Positions 11,916 through 23,559 of a DNA stretch of 64,000 nt are shown here, piece after piece. The number at the start of each line of letters is the position of its first letter. The stretch's first letter is position 1. Under the pieces are notes generated by a model, which saw nothing but the letters and a program-made list of their open reading frames with translations, had not been told where the DNA came from and made no database searches. The DNA comes from Bretschneidera sinensis (taxonomy: Eukaryota; Streptophyta; Magnoliopsida; Brassicales; Akaniaceae), in NCBI GenBank assembly GCA_023935145.1, contig CM043700.1, positions 107,076,400-107,140,399 of the forward strand. Direction: 5' to 3'. Made by a program: the position numbers and the translations under genes.

Positions 11916-12011
11916 CATGGCCTAGAAAAGAACGAACCTCCTTCACCGTACATGGGGGTGGAAGGTTGGAAATCAGGTCCACCTTTTCTTTGTCGACCTC
12001 AAAACAATACC

Positions 12012-13040
12012 TTACTTGACCATAAAATGGCACTTTTGCCAATTAAGCACCAGGTTCTTCTCCTTACACCGCACTAAGACCAAAGTGAGACGGTGCAGGC
12101 ACTCCTCAAATGATGAACCGAACACAGAGAAGTCATCCATGAAAATCTCTAAGAAACACTCTATCATGTCAGAGAATATGCTGACCATGCACCACTGAAA
12201 AGCAGCGGGTGCATTGCATAACCCAAAGGGCATACGACGGTAAGCGAATGTCCCAAAAAGGTAGGTAAACGTCATCTTCTCCTGATCTTCGGGGACCACA
12301 AGGACCTGGTTATATCCAGAATAACCATTCAAGAAGCAATAGTAATCGTGCCCAGCCAAGCGCTCCACCATCTGATCAATAAATGGGAGTGAAAAATGAT
12401 CCTTCCTTGTGGTAGTATTTAACTTACGGTAGTCTATACACACTCTCCATCCTAACTGAACATGAGTTGGCACCAACTTGTAGTCCTTATTCTTCACTAC
12501 CATCAATCCAGCCCGCTTAGGCATGACATGAATCAGGCTCACCCCCTTGCAATCAGAGATTGGATAAATGATCCCTGCATCCAACAATTTTATCACTTCA
12601 GTCCTCATATCCTCTTGCATAGTTGGGTTGAGCCTTCCCTGTGGCTCCCTCGATGGCTTGGCATTCTCCTCCAAATGTATCTTGTGTATCACCACCGAGG
12701 GGCTGATCCCCTTGATATCCTCAATAGTCCAGTCGATAGCTTCCTTGTGCTCTCTTAAAACGTCCAATAATTTCTCCTCTTGAGCAACAACCAAATCTGA
12801 AGCTATAATCACAGGCAAAGAATCTACTAGACCTAGGAACTTATACTTAAGATTGTCTAGTAAAGGCTTAAGTTCCTTCTTGGGGGGCTCAGGTGCTGCG
12901 GTCTCCTCCGTCTCACTGCTCTCTTGAGGAACAGACTCCAAAATGGCATTTGCTTGCTCAAGTAACTTATCCAACTCCAAATCCTCTCCAAACTGAGCAA
13001 AGCATGCCTCTAGGGGGTCTTTAATGCTTGATTCATCCAC
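12012..13040 (-). pseudogene. Element A reverse transcriptase, N-terminal and palm (interrupted)
   Basis: 342 codons in one open frame. The acidic linker is followed by DWTIEDIKGISPSVVIHKI, VCIDYRKLNTTTRKDHF, SLPFIDQMVERLAGHDYY, FLNGYSGYNQV, RRMPFGLCNAPAAFQ, and the catalytic FMDDFSVFG with both Asp present. FLNGYSG replaces the usual FLDGYSG, so the first catalytic Asp is Asn. After MVK the family sequence goes on (VDKEKVDLISNLPPP, VRSFLG) to 11921, where S1 is inserted. RT copies the element RNA into DNA. The frame is unusually long and clean for this old element. Confidence 0.92.
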
Positions 13041-13229
13041 AGTTTCCTCAACAATCTCCTATATCAAGCATACATTTATCACTTCATCATATTCCAATGG
13101 TTGCTTACTGTTATCAAAGATATTCAGCTCCATTGTCATATTTCTGAAGGAAATCTTCATCAACCCTGTCTTACAATTTATCAGGGAATTAAATGTGGCT
13201 AAGAATGGTCGCCCTAGAATCAACCGTAT

Positions 13230-13535
13230 CTAAATCCCCACATTTTGAACCGGCTCTGTGTCAAGCACAATAAAATCCACAGGGAAATAAAACTTATCCA
13301 CCTTTATCAAAACGTCCTCAATTATTCTCCGTGGTATCTTCCCTGACCTGTCAGCCAATTGAAATGTCGTGGATGTGGGTTTCAATTCTCCTAACCCCAA
13401 CTGCAAATAGACTGAGTAGGGTAAAAGATTCACACTCGCTCCTAGATCCAAAAAAGCCCTCTTAATCCAACTGACTCTAATCATGCAAGAGATGGTAGGA
13501 AACCCCATGTCCTTATACTTGAGGGGTACTTGCAC
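13230..13535 (-). pseudogene. Element A aspartic protease domain
   Basis: 101 codons containing DLGASVNLLPYSVYLQLGLG and LADRSGKIPRRIIEDVLIKV. The catalytic triplet reads DLG where most aspartic proteases have D-[ST]-G; the Leu is typical of Athila-type copies. It normally releases the mature proteins from the Gag-Pol polyprotein. It lies between gag (13721 and up) and RT, separated from RT by a short stretch with stops. Confidence 0.85.
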
Positions 13536-13720
13536 TGAAGGATTGAGCTAACCTGCTCAGTCAAATATGCCTTCTTCAAGACATTCATCCTCCTCTTGAC
13601 AGTGATCAAGTCCTTTAAGAACTTGGCATAGGACTGCACTTGCTGGATGGCGTCCAAAAATAAGATATTGATTTGGACCTGCTTGAACACCTCTAGAATG
13701 TCCTTAAACTTCCCTCTTTT

Positions 13721-15266
13721 CTAGGGTGCTTGTAATCTCTCAGGGTAAGGTGCTTTAGGTACAAACGACCTAGAAGGATCCTTAATAGCAGGTGTGGTTA
13801 TAGATGACTCAGCATCTCTCTTCTCCTTGTTGCCACTTTCTTGAACTTGCTGCATAGCGGGGTTCTCTTCCACTTGATTGTCCACTTGTCTCCCAGACCT
13901 CAATATGATAATTGATTGCACTTGTTCCTGCTCGTGCGTAGGATTTAATGAATTTCCAATCTCAAACTGTCTATTTGGGTTAGGCACGGGTTGACTAGGG
14001 AACTTTCTCTTCTCTCTTTCACCCAAGTGACTTGCAATTTGACCCATTTGACTCTCTAGCCTTGCAATCGCTTGGGTGTTTAATATTTTCGCACTCCTCA
14101 CTTCGTTGATGAATTGACCGATCATCTTCATGAAATCCTTGAGGGTGTCTTCCAATGACTGTGAAACCGATGCTGGCACTTGAGTGGGAGCTTGGTAAGC
14201 AGGTGATGGTGTTGGATGGGCTGAGTGACCATGACTTGGAACTGGTGGAGGAAATCCGAGAGGGTATTGATTGTGAGCATGATGAGGGGCTCCTCCCTAA
14301 TTCATCGGTAGGTTCTGTTTCCATGAAAAATTAGGGTGGTTCCGCCACCCTAGATTATAAGCCTCGGAGTAAGATCCATTTGATTGCTTCTGATAGTCAT
14401 TGAAAGTGTTCACTTGTTCCATGGGATACTCAGCAAAAGTCGGCATAGATGGACAATTCTGTACTAAATGCATAGGACTAGCACAGATAGAACAACTATC
14501 AATATTGAATGTATTAGCAGCATTGATGGACTGGCCCACAGCAAGAGCATCAACCTTCTTAGTGAGAGCATATATCTTTATCCTCAAGTCAGTGTCCTCC
14601 TTAATCTCATAGATGGCTCCTTTCTTAGGGGCACGAATGGACTTGTTCCAATAGCTTAAAAAATCCCATTGTTATGAGTTGTCGGACAACTTTTCCAATG
14701 CCTTGTATGCTCTATCCCCCGTCAGACTTAAGAATGCCCCCATTCATAGACTCGATCATGCTACGGTTGGGTTGAGTCAACCCTTGGTAGAAGAACTGAA
14801 TGAGTCTCCACTTCTTATATCCATGTGGAGGGCATCTGATCAATAACTCTTTGAAACGCTCCCAACTCTTAGAAAACTTCTCATCCTCCTCCTAAGTGAA
14901 AGAACTAATCTCCTTTCGGCATTCATTCACTTTAGGCATTGGGAAAAACATATTATAGAATTTACTCAACAAGCTTTCCCAAGATATAATAGACCTGGGC
15001 GTGTTGGAATCCAACCATGCCTTAGCTCTATTGTGAAGAGAAAAAAGGAAAAGTCTAAGATGGTCCAACTCATCAAAGAAGTTCTAGAACTTGAATGTGG
15101 CACAAATATCTTTGAACTTCTTCACATGGCTGTAAGGATTTTCAAGATCCAAGCCATGAAATGAGGGTGGGAGTTGGATAACATGTAGTTTTAGATCAAA
15201 ATGGGTAGCATTGGTTGGTGGCAACACTATACAAGAAGGGGAGTTAGTCACAACGGGTGCGAACAA
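13721..15266 (-). pseudogene. Element A gag (broken)
   Basis: Gag builds the virus-like particle that packages the RNA. The frame starts at 15266 (MFAPVVTNSPS..., FHGLDLENPYSHVKKFKDIC), matching the start of the Athila capsid region. A central stretch (15080-14600) is broken by stops. A CCHC zinc knuckle lies in the frame 14587-14297 (CSICASPMHLVQNC, spacing CX2CX4HX4C). A hydrophilic C-terminal region lies at 14179-13721. At least three frame changes are needed to read it through, so no intact Gag is made. Confidence 0.8.
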
Positions 15267-15889
15267 ATCCCTAAGAGATGTAGTGAAGTCTACATTCCAA
15301 GCTCTAGGTTGCTCTATATTCTCTGGTTGATTTGCATTCCTTAAATTGTCCCCATCTCAATCATCTCTCTCTCAACAAGTGCTCTCTTATTTCTCCTAAG
15401 AGTTCTTTCTATTTTGGGATCTAAAGGTATCAACTCTAAGTTCAGGGATCTCCGACCAAGCATACACCACACAAAAAGCAATAAAATAAACTAACTAGCA
15501 GAAACAAACGAATAAAATAAAATACAAATAACAAATAACAATAAAATAAAATAAAAATAAATGCAAAAACAGAAAACACAATACTCATAAAATGGGCCAA
15601 CAAAAATTGGCAATTTTTTTTTCAGCTGCTGTCGGTCTGCTGATGTTGTCTACAGAGATGCGCTCGAACACAGGTAAAATGGGATTCAACAGACTGCAAA
15701 AACATATCAAACGCCAAAATTTTCTTTTGTTTTTTTATATATTTATTTATTTTTTTTGGACAATTACAAATAGAAACAAATAAACTAAAATAAAATTGCA
15801 AAAAGAAAAATAAAAAAAAAATACTAACTAAACTAGTAGAAAAATAAAATCAATTCAGACAAAAATTTAATTTTCACAAACAAAACAAC

Positions 15890-15907
15890 TTCTCGGCAAC
15901 GGTGCGA
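15890..15907 (-). other. Element A primer binding site (tRNA-Asp type)
   Basis: The sense strand reads TCGCACCGTTGCCGAGAA next to the 5' LTR. It matches 14 of 18 bases of the complement of the plant tRNA-Asp 3' end (recalled as TGGCGCCGTTGCCGGGGA). Confidence 0.75.
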
Positions 15908-15913
15908 AAAACT

Positions 15914-17009
15914 TTTTGTGAGTATTAAATTACTCGCAAGCGCACGAGTCATTTGCAATATAGTGTGTGCAAGTGCGAGGTCGAATCCATAGGGAATTGT
16001 GTTGTGAAAATAGATTTTTATCTAAACTAAACCTATTTTAACCTAGTTCCGAATTTCGAACTGTGTCGTGCAAAGAATATAAACTAAACTAAATTGATTC
16101 AAAACAAATGATAAAAGCACTAAGGTTTCTGAATCCACTCCACCAAATTAGAGAATATATTTTCATGATTTTTGTTCCTACAACCGACAAGCAATTACAT
16201 CCTATATATGTTCTATATAAAAGTAATTTATCAAATAATTCCATGAATCCATCGATATACAAATCACAACGAATACTCTAATTAAATCAAATCATCCAAT
16301 GTATCCGTTTAATTTACAAACCATAGTGGATATCCGATTTAATTTGAATGATTCGATGTATCCATCGGATCAAACACATCAAATATCCAATTTGAACAGT
16401 TTATAAACACAACAATCAATCATAAGAATTTACTCAAATAATTGAACTAAAATAGAACATCAATACAAAAATGTCAGAATCGTACAAACATATATGAAAA
16501 TATAATACTAATCAATGGCGAGGCTTCATCTTCAATCTTAGATGAAGGCTTTAGCCTTTCATGATTATGAAAATAAATTTTACAATTAAAGTGCTAAAAA
16601 TTAAACTTTAAAACACAAAAGAAATAAATTAAAGCTGAAAATACATTGAGAGAGAAATTACACTTGCAGCTTCTCTCTTTGTTTTTTCTTCTTTTTGTTT
16701 TTGCTGTGCGGCACTCTCCCCCTTTGATAGCAAAGCCTTCAAGATCCACTCACCTGAAGATGAAGTGAAATGGGACTTTTATAGGGAAACTCCATGAGTG
16801 CAATGTGTGTCCAACCGATGTGGGATGTGGGATGTGGGATTTAAGCCTTCACATTTTTCTCTTTAAGCCGTATAATTCCATAATGCTCCAAAAACCTAGA
16901 AAAACATAGTAAACACAGAAAAGGGATAAAATGGGATGAAATAATACAAACGAAGAGCTTAACAAATATAAATTAAGGGGTTTAAATATGAATATTTAAG
17001 CACTTATCA
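15914..17009 (-). repeat. Element A 5' LTR
   Basis: 1096 bp, the upstream LTR in sense orientation. It begins (sense) TGATAAGTGCTTAAATATTC at 17009 and ends next to the PBS. It matches 6239-7324 with scattered substitutions. Confidence 0.9.
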
Positions 17010-17439
17010 AAAGTCTCCAGAGAGACCGAGAGAAAGAAAGAAAAAGATAAGAGAATAAGAAGAAGAAGAAGAAGAGAGAGAATTAGAAAACAATGGGAAA
17101 AAGCTTTGGGAAAAGCTCAAAAATCAAGGTATGATCTATCTTCTTTTCTATTAAATCTTTAAGCATACTTATAAATTTAGAATTTGAGTTTGTGTTGATG
17201 GATTTGAAGTTCGTTTAAGAAAAAATTGAGAAGATTTAGGTTATTTTGAAAGAAAATGGGTTTTAAACCAAATTTCATGATTTAAAAATTAAAAGTTAAA
17301 ATTTGATGTGGGTAATGTTGGATTTGTTGTCATAAGCTATAAGAAACTTGTATCTTTGAATATTTGAGAAGTTCCATGGAAATCAAGGAGAATTTTGAAG
17401 GAAAAAGGGAGTTTACGTAAGAAATTTTACTGAAAATTG

Positions 17440-17585
17440 AGGGTGTAGTCGACAACACTTGTGAGTAGTCAATTACAAGGTGTTTCTGAAGCTTTTTGCT
17501 ATAAATTAGGTGTTGTAGTCGACTACACAAGGTGTCAGCGGCTGTTATAGTGGACTACAGCTCCTTGTAATCGACTACAGCATGT
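17440..17585. repeat. GTCGAC palindrome cluster in solo LTR
   Basis: Five spaced copies of a TAGTCGACTA-like palindrome (GTAGTCGACAACA, GTAGTCAATTAC, GTAGTCGACTACA, AGTGGACTACA, AATCGACTACA) lie in about 145 bases. Possible protein-binding sites; compare the CCAGTCGACTGG clusters of element E. Confidence 0.55.
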
Positions 17586-18098
17586 TGTTTCCCAAAAATT
17601 TTGGCCCTTTTCCTCAAATTTTTTAATATAAAACATTTGCAAAGTTATTTTAATCTTCATATACGTACATTGGAAACATGAACAAACCACCTTTGAAATG
17701 TTTAGTATCCTTGATATTAAAGTGTTTTTGAGACCCAAAGTCAACAATTTGAAAAGGAAGAGAAAAAAGGGCATAATACTTTTATTTTTCGATTAATAGT
17801 TGCATGCGAAGTGCGCGCATGATATTTAAAGTATATGAATACCATTGGGGTTGTATAGCATGCATTTATGATTGATAATGATGTGATTAAGTTTTATTTA
17901 CTTCTAGGCACAAGTGATGAACAACCTTGAAGGACAAATGAAGTAGTTGGAGACTAATTTGTGGATCACGTAGCAAGGTGAGTTCGCCTTACTTTTAGTA
18001 AGCGAGAAAGAATTAGGAACCTTAAGACTTAAATAAATATTGAATATAAAAAGTTGATGATATAAATATGTTTCGGATTCGATGTGTTATATGAATAT

Positions 18099-18103
18099 GT
18101 GTG

Positions 18104-18140
<37 letters not shown>
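18099..18140. repeat. Compound (GT)n(TA)n microsatellite
   Basis: GT run, then CTA and a TA run, in the solo LTR. Confidence 0.9.
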
Positions 18141-18146
<6 letters not shown>

Positions 18147-18417
18147 ATACATATGTAAGTTAAAATATAAAGGTATATCATTTTCTTGCACTATATGATG
18201 TTGTTACTGAAATGAATTGTGATTGTAATATAATAGATTGTTGTGAGTGTGACATGCGCATTTATGAATTTATATGTGAGAATTATATTTGGTTGTTGTG
18301 TGGAAATGATTTCCCTTTTGTGTGATGGGAATGGATTGTTTGAGATTGTTATGAATTTGATGTGTAAAAAATTGTGCTTCATTTTGAGCAAGTTTAATGA
18401 TTCAAATGTACGTGTAA

Positions 18418-18560
18418 ATGGTAGGATCCACTCGAAAATGGTGAAGGGGATTTGAGGATAATATTGGAATGGTAGGACCTCGTCCAGAAAGGGTGAAGGG
18501 GATCTGATGATAATATTGGAATGGTAGAACCCCGCCTGGAAAGGGTGAAGGGGGTCCAAG
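18418..18560. repeat. 51-bp tandem repeat, about 2.7 copies
   Basis: Units start ATGGTAGGA(T/C)C and contain GGTGAAGGGGAT and ATAATATTGGA. They lie in the solo LTR and give the minus strand an artificial long frame (18799-18191). Confidence 0.8.
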
Positions 18561-19082
18561 GATTTATGATGAGATGTTTGACGTACCGATACGTGGAGAG
18601 ACGTCCCCATTCTGATATGAAATATGAGTTGAGATAATTTAAAATGAGATGAATTGAAAAATATGAAATGAGATGAATACATTGTAGGGCCTTGGGTCCG
18701 ATAGTTGAATTTAAAATGAGTTGAGATGTGATTCATGAATTGCATTGTTTTCATATGATGTTGATTGTTGGGGTTTGATGATGCATTATTGCATTTCATG
18801 TTAGGAAGATTGGTGTGATGTAATGGTGTGGTGCATATTAAAATGTGATTGTGATGTGGAAATTATAAGAGTAGATTGTGAATGATTGTGATAAGTACTA
18901 TTCCTTAAGTTGAAGATAAGAAGAAAATATAAAGTTAATATTCCAAAGAAATAGTGATCATATAGAGCCATATGCTAAATAATTGAATGTATAATAATGA
19001 TTGGCAAACAAAATCAATTACTATGAGTAAAGTGATTTTTCACTAAGCTTTTTTAAGCTTACTCCCTCCTTGATGTTTTATT

Positions 19083-19098
19083 CCCCCCCCCCCCCCCC
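19083..19098. repeat. Poly-C run
   Basis: 16 C residues. The length may be an assembly or sequencing uncertainty. Confidence 0.9.
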
Positions 19099-19452
19099 AT
19101 GTGGCAGTTGATTTTGGAAGAAAGCTCTAATTGAGAGCTGATAGTTAGAATTATACAAGTGGTTTAGAAGCAGCATCCTTAGACTCATCTTGAGTCCGAA
19201 TTTTTACTTTAAAAATGTTGTTTATATATAAGGGGAGAGAAATTTGAATGTCTTATAAACTGTAGGGATCTAAAAAGTGATGCATTAATTGAGTTGTATG
19301 AGTATGATTGTACATGAAATAAATTGTTTTATTATGATGAATTTTGAGTGGTACTGTATGACATGATGTGTGCATGACATTTAGGTTAGAACTCGGAGCT
19401 TAAAGGTGACGATTCTGTCTCAGTTAATGCCCACCTGAGATGGATCGTTACA

Positions 19453-19512
19453 CCTGCAATGCTGACTAAAACCATATCAAACCCCATTCCGATGAGATTC
19501 TTCTTCTCCTTT
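19453..19512. other. Host sequence between two insertions
   Basis: 60 bases between the solo LTR's right TSD copy and the 5' LTR of element C. No gene recognised. Confidence 0.5.
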
Positions 19513-19769
19513 TGTAATACTCGTAATCGTAAAGTAAGGGTGAAGAAGTAATTTAATAAATATGACATGAAATTAAAATAATATCTTTACGTGAAGGATT
19601 TAGTATTGAATAAAATAATTATTTTGAAAAAAAAAATGGACATATGGGGCATAGTTACAAAGAAAAAGAAAAAAAACAAATCTGGATGTGTCCAGTAGGA
19701 AAAGAAGGAAAAAGAAAAAATATATTATATTTGTTTACTTTAAAAAATAAAATAAATAAAATAATTTAT

Positions 19770-19795
19770 GCAACACCTGGAAGTCCAAGTGTTGC
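19770..19795 (+). promoter_or_regulatory. LTR hairpin, element C 5' copy
   Basis: An 11-bp stem with a 4-base loop (GCAACACCTGG, AAGT, then CCAAGTGTTGC), with one mismatch. It lies about 258 bases into the LTR, upstream of TATA. The 3' LTR copy (26281-26306) pairs perfectly. Confidence 0.75.
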
Positions 19796-20701
19796 AAATT
19801 CTATTCACTTGTGTTGCATGTATTGCAGCTGTAGAATTGGAACTGTGGAAGTACGGCAACTGCCGCTTTAAAACGTTTATAAATTGATTTTTTACCAAAT
19901 CCCGTTTGGTTTCTTCCTTTTAAAATTCAAACTACTCTGTTTCTCAAAACACTTGGAGACCCGAAGAAAGGTTGAAAGAGCAAAATTTTGAAGGGGTTTA
20001 CGGTGGAATTTTATAAAGAGTAACGAAAAGCTATCAGAAAAAAGAAGGTAATAATGTAGTATTTATTTTTGAATTTTTAGCATACACGAAATTTCTTGGA
20101 ATTCAAAGTGGGAATTTTCAAAGGGTGTGGTTTATGAAGAATTGAAGAAATAGTTAGAGATTTAATATAAATATTATATCAGGTGTTGACGGTTAGCAAC
20201 CAAGAGAAATTTCTAAGATGAACGGGAAAGGCAAGAAGGTGATCCACGGGTAGCTTTAAGTGCTACTTTGTGAGTTGGATTTACTTTAAGTAATCTAAAT
20301 AAAAAAAAATTAAAGTCTAGTGATAATATTAAAATAAATTATTAGCTTATACTTTGGTGGTAGATAAAAATTTGGTTGATAGGTATGATATGAATTTTTG
20401 CACATGTAAAAAATTATTATGTGAGAAATAATATTTTTGGCATAATAAGATGATTTAATAATAAAAGTGATAAGTGAAATTCTTGATGAACAATGGTTGA
20501 TGTTTTGATACGAGCTACGAGGAGATGAAATTTAATGGATCTTGACAAGCTATGATGGATGATTTGATGTGATTTATGATGAGAAGAATTTAGTGAAATT
20601 TTTTATAATAATTTGAGAATAATCAAGATAGTTAGTTCAAATGTTTGAATACATGCTTTTTTTTATTTTAGTATTTGTATGCATATTCATATCAGTTTTC
20701 A

Positions 20702-20860
20702 TATGCATCTGAATGAGAATAAAAGAACCGAGAAGGTAGCCGGTCTAAATGAAAATGAAAGAACCGGGAAGACAGCCAGTCTAATGAGAATAAAAGAACC
20801 AGGAAGGCAGCCAATCTAAATGAGAATGAAAGAACCAAAAAGGCAGTCGGTCTGCGATAA
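20702..20860. repeat. 36-bp tandem repeats in C 5' LTR
   Basis: Four units of about 36 bases with the core AGAACCGGGAAGGCAGCCGG. Each unit carries inverted ACCGG/CCGGT. The minus-strand 60-codon frame here is an artefact of the repeat. Confidence 0.85.
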
Positions 20861-21637
20861 AAACATGTCGACATGTGGGAAGATGTTCTCTAATAATAAT
20901 TCATGCATTGCATCTGTTTTAAATATTGATTGCATTACTGAAATATTGATTTGTGGTTTGTTATTGTGAATTTTATTTATAGATGAATGAGTGTCATAGA
21001 GAGACAGTTATGGTGAGAAAGAAACATAAAAGTATGATATGATAAGAACCATCTAAATGATCGACTTTATGCTGTGAAACTCATTACGAGGTAATTACGA
21101 GATAATTGATGGTCTTAAGGTGAACCAATAAGTAAGAAGAAGAGATTGATATAGAATAAGACTTATGATATGTGTAGTAATAGTAAAATGCTATTATCAA
21201 GTTATGTGAAATATAATTGATTTAATATTGAAAGACTATTCATACAGATTGAGTACTTCTAGTAAATTTAATTCGTTAAGCTTGTGAATCTCACCCCTCA
21301 TTGTACAATGATTTCAGGTAGCAGGCAGGACAAAAAGTTTGGTAAGTTGAGGTTCAGACGAAATCATTTTCTGTAAGCCTCGTACGTGTCAACATCCTCA
21401 TACTAATGAGAAAATAAAATAAAATTTTATTTGTAAATATTTATGCATTTTACGTTGTTTATTATATTTAAGTTAATATCAGATTTATGTATTTCCCATG
21501 TTGAGGGTTGAGGATTAATGTAAAAATTTCTGTTAATATTATTTTTTTATGGTTGCATATATGTGTTGTGCTGGGATTTTCAAAATGTGATGACACCTTC
21601 TCGGAGGTGGCCAACTCAGGATGGGTCGTTACAATTT

Positions 21638-21650
21638 TGGTATCAGAGCC
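21638..21650 (+). other. Element C primer binding site (tRNA-iMet)
   Basis: TGGTATCAGAGCC lies four bases after the LTR end. It is the canonical plant initiator-Met PBS. Confidence 0.9.
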
Positions 21651-21729
21651 AGGTTTAATGATTCTGTAGACTGCATAAAAGGTAAGAAAGTAGAAGATTA
21701 AAATAAATTATATTTTAATAGTCTGAAGA

Positions 21730-22930
21730 TGACATGTGGACGTGCTAGAGCTAGAGTTAGAGTTGTTAATTTGAGAGGGCGTGGTAGGTCCCAATATTTT
21801 GACAAGTCGAGGTTGAGTCTGAATCTGTGGTTCCTAAAAATAAACGTGTTGACAGTATAATTGATATTGGTAAAGGTGTGAGAATCTAAAGTTGAAATAG
21901 ATGAGCTAAGATAAGCTTTTACACATGCTCTTGAAGAAAAAAAAAATGTAACAGATGATAGAGTTGATAGCCTATAGCATAGACTTGATGAACAAACCAG
22001 AGCAGTGCCTGAGGTTGTTAATCTAGTAATGGTAGACATTTAAAAAGGGGAAAAGTGAGTTTATGCATGAGATGCAGGGAGATTGTTAAGTTGAATGCTT
22101 TGTTGCTTAAAAGATTTATAAACCCTTTTAAGCCTGAGTTATGGGTAAAACATGTAGAAAGATTAATTGGTATTTTACTAGTAACTAACAGGCAGAAAGT
22201 TACCTTTGCTTTTTTTTAAGTTAAAAATGAGAAGCTTTGGAATGATGGAAGGATACTCTTCCTAAGGTAAGTATAGATATTGATAGACCCTTAACCTGGA
22301 ATAGGCTTAAGGAGGTTTTCCTTGATAAATACTTTCCTTAGACCTTTAGAGCCCAACAAGATAGATATTTTATTTATTTGGGGTAAATATATGGACTATG
22401 ACTCAGTATGATGGTAGATTTGTGGTCGTATCAATGTTTTGTATCAGAAATGGTAGACCTAAAGGAAAAGAAATATAAGAGGTTCATAGATGAACTATAT
22501 TTTAAGATTTGATCAAAACTATCTTACATAAGGCATATGAATTATGTTAGATTGGTGGATATAGCACTTCAGTTTGAGAAGGATGTGATGGAATTTAGAG
22601 GAATGAGGAATTGAAGGAAGAAGTCTAGATTTGAGGAACCCAAAGGTGGTATTAGTATGAGTGTGCAGGGTGGGAGACCACCCAGAAGAGGCATTCTATG
22701 TTACAGGGAACTGAAGTACAGAGTCGGAGGCAAGCAGGATCTATTAGTTCTGTAGCTCAAAATACTATTGGTGGGACCTTTAGATTTGAGAGACAGGTTA
22801 TGAGAACTGGTAGTCATGGCAGAGGAAGTAAGTATGCCACCAATGGGAAGTGGTAATTTGACATATGATTGAGAGGCAGAAGTTTGTTATAGATATATTC
22901 AGATAAGATATTTATCCCATAATTGTTCTA
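21730..22930 (+). pseudogene. Element C gag (heavily degraded)
   Basis: Pieces such as LKRFINPFKPELWVKHVERL (about 22105-22165) and RQKVTFAF (about 22190) resemble the retrotransposon gag core of chromoviruses. An SRS/R-rich stretch follows before protease. Many stops; no zinc knuckle is readable with all four ligands. Confidence 0.55.
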
Positions 22931-22942
22931 ATTTGAGGTGCT

Positions 22943-23242
22943 TTGTATATAGAAAAAGTGGACATATCAATGTTGGTTGATCTTGGTGCAACCCATTCTT
23001 TTGCATCCAGTATTCATATGAAGTCTATTGAAGTATGTATTAGTCATTTGATTCAAAATATTTTTGTTGAAGTTCCCACTAGAGATAGAGTGATAATCAT
23101 AAAAGTTTACAAGGGTTGTGTGATTCGTATCAGTGATAAAGAATCTGAAGCTGATTTATTACCTTTGAATATGATAGATCTTCATTTAATTTTGAGAAAG
23201 AATTGGTTATCAATGTATTATGTCTGGATTGATTGTTCCTGA
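22943..23242 (+). pseudogene. Element C protease domain
   Basis: A 99-codon frame with LVDLGATHSFASS (family DSGATHSF, here D-L-G), VYKGCVIRI, EADLLPLNMIDLHLILRKNWLS. Order and motifs match the Tekay/Reina retropepsin. The stop after IDCS separates it from RT. Confidence 0.85.
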
Positions 23243-23559
23243 AAGAATGTAATGTTCAAGATATGGATATGAGGAGTTTAACTTTCAGAGAGAACATAAA
23301 ATACTCTCAAACTATCTTATTTTACTGTGATTCCTAGTAGATGGTTGAAGAAAGGATGTGAGGAGTATTTGGCATATATGATGGATTCTAGAAAGGAAAA
23401 TAGAAAGTTAGAAGAAATCTTGGTAGAGAGAGATTTTCATGATGTGTTTCGTGAAGAGTTGTCCAGATTTTCTCCTAGTAAAGAGATTTAGTTTCCTATT
23501 GATGTGATTTTGAGTTCATCACATATATCTAATAGAACCCTACAGAGTGACACCCATTG

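Larger units (their letters stand above)
6239..17009 (-). mobile_element. Element A: Athila-like Ty3 LTR retrotransposon
   Basis: A full-structure but decayed element on the minus strand: 5' LTR 15914-17009, PBS, gag, PR, RT, RNase H, IN, a long 3' non-coding region, polypurine tract and 3' LTR 6239-7324. The flanks GAAGT (6234-6238) and AAAGT (17010-17014) are a 4-of-5 TSD. Athila affinity rests on the tRNA-Asp-type PBS, the protease motif DLGASVNLLPYSVYLQLGLG, and a long spacer between IN and the 3' LTR. By eye the two LTRs differ at about 20 of the first 250 aligned bases, so the insertion is old. S1 interrupts its RT. No env-like frame is visible in the spacer. Confidence 0.9.
5897..19452 (+). 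mobile_element. Solo LTR of a Tekay/Del-like Ty3 element, split by element A
   Basis: The LTR sequence runs 5897-6238, is broken by element A, and continues 17015-19452, about 2.8 kb in all. It starts TGTAGAG and ends GATCGTTACA, closely resembling the LTR end of element C (GGGTCGTTACA). The flanks are CCTGT (5892-5896) and CCTGC (19453-19457), a 4-of-5 TSD. No primer binding site follows the right end, so this is a solo LTR and not a 5' LTR. Inside are a GTCGAC palindrome cluster, a TG/TA microsatellite, a 51-bp tandem repeat and a poly-C run. Confidence 0.65.
19513..21633 (+). repeat. Element C 5' LTR
   Basis: 2121 bp from TGTAATACTCG to GGGTCGTTACA. It contains a hairpin (19770-19795), a small GC palindrome, a TATA-like TTTATAAATTG at about 19874 and four 36-bp repeats. 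Confidence 0.9.

Noticed and set aside
18191..18799. 202-codon minus-strand frame
   Set aside because: It lies in a solo LTR over a 51-bp tandem repeat, has no recognisable family and low-complexity composition.
20692..20874. 60-codon minus-strand frames in LTR repeats (also 27186-27368, 48561-48743)
   Set aside because: Their protein repeat simply mirrors the 36-bp DNA repeat in the LTR.
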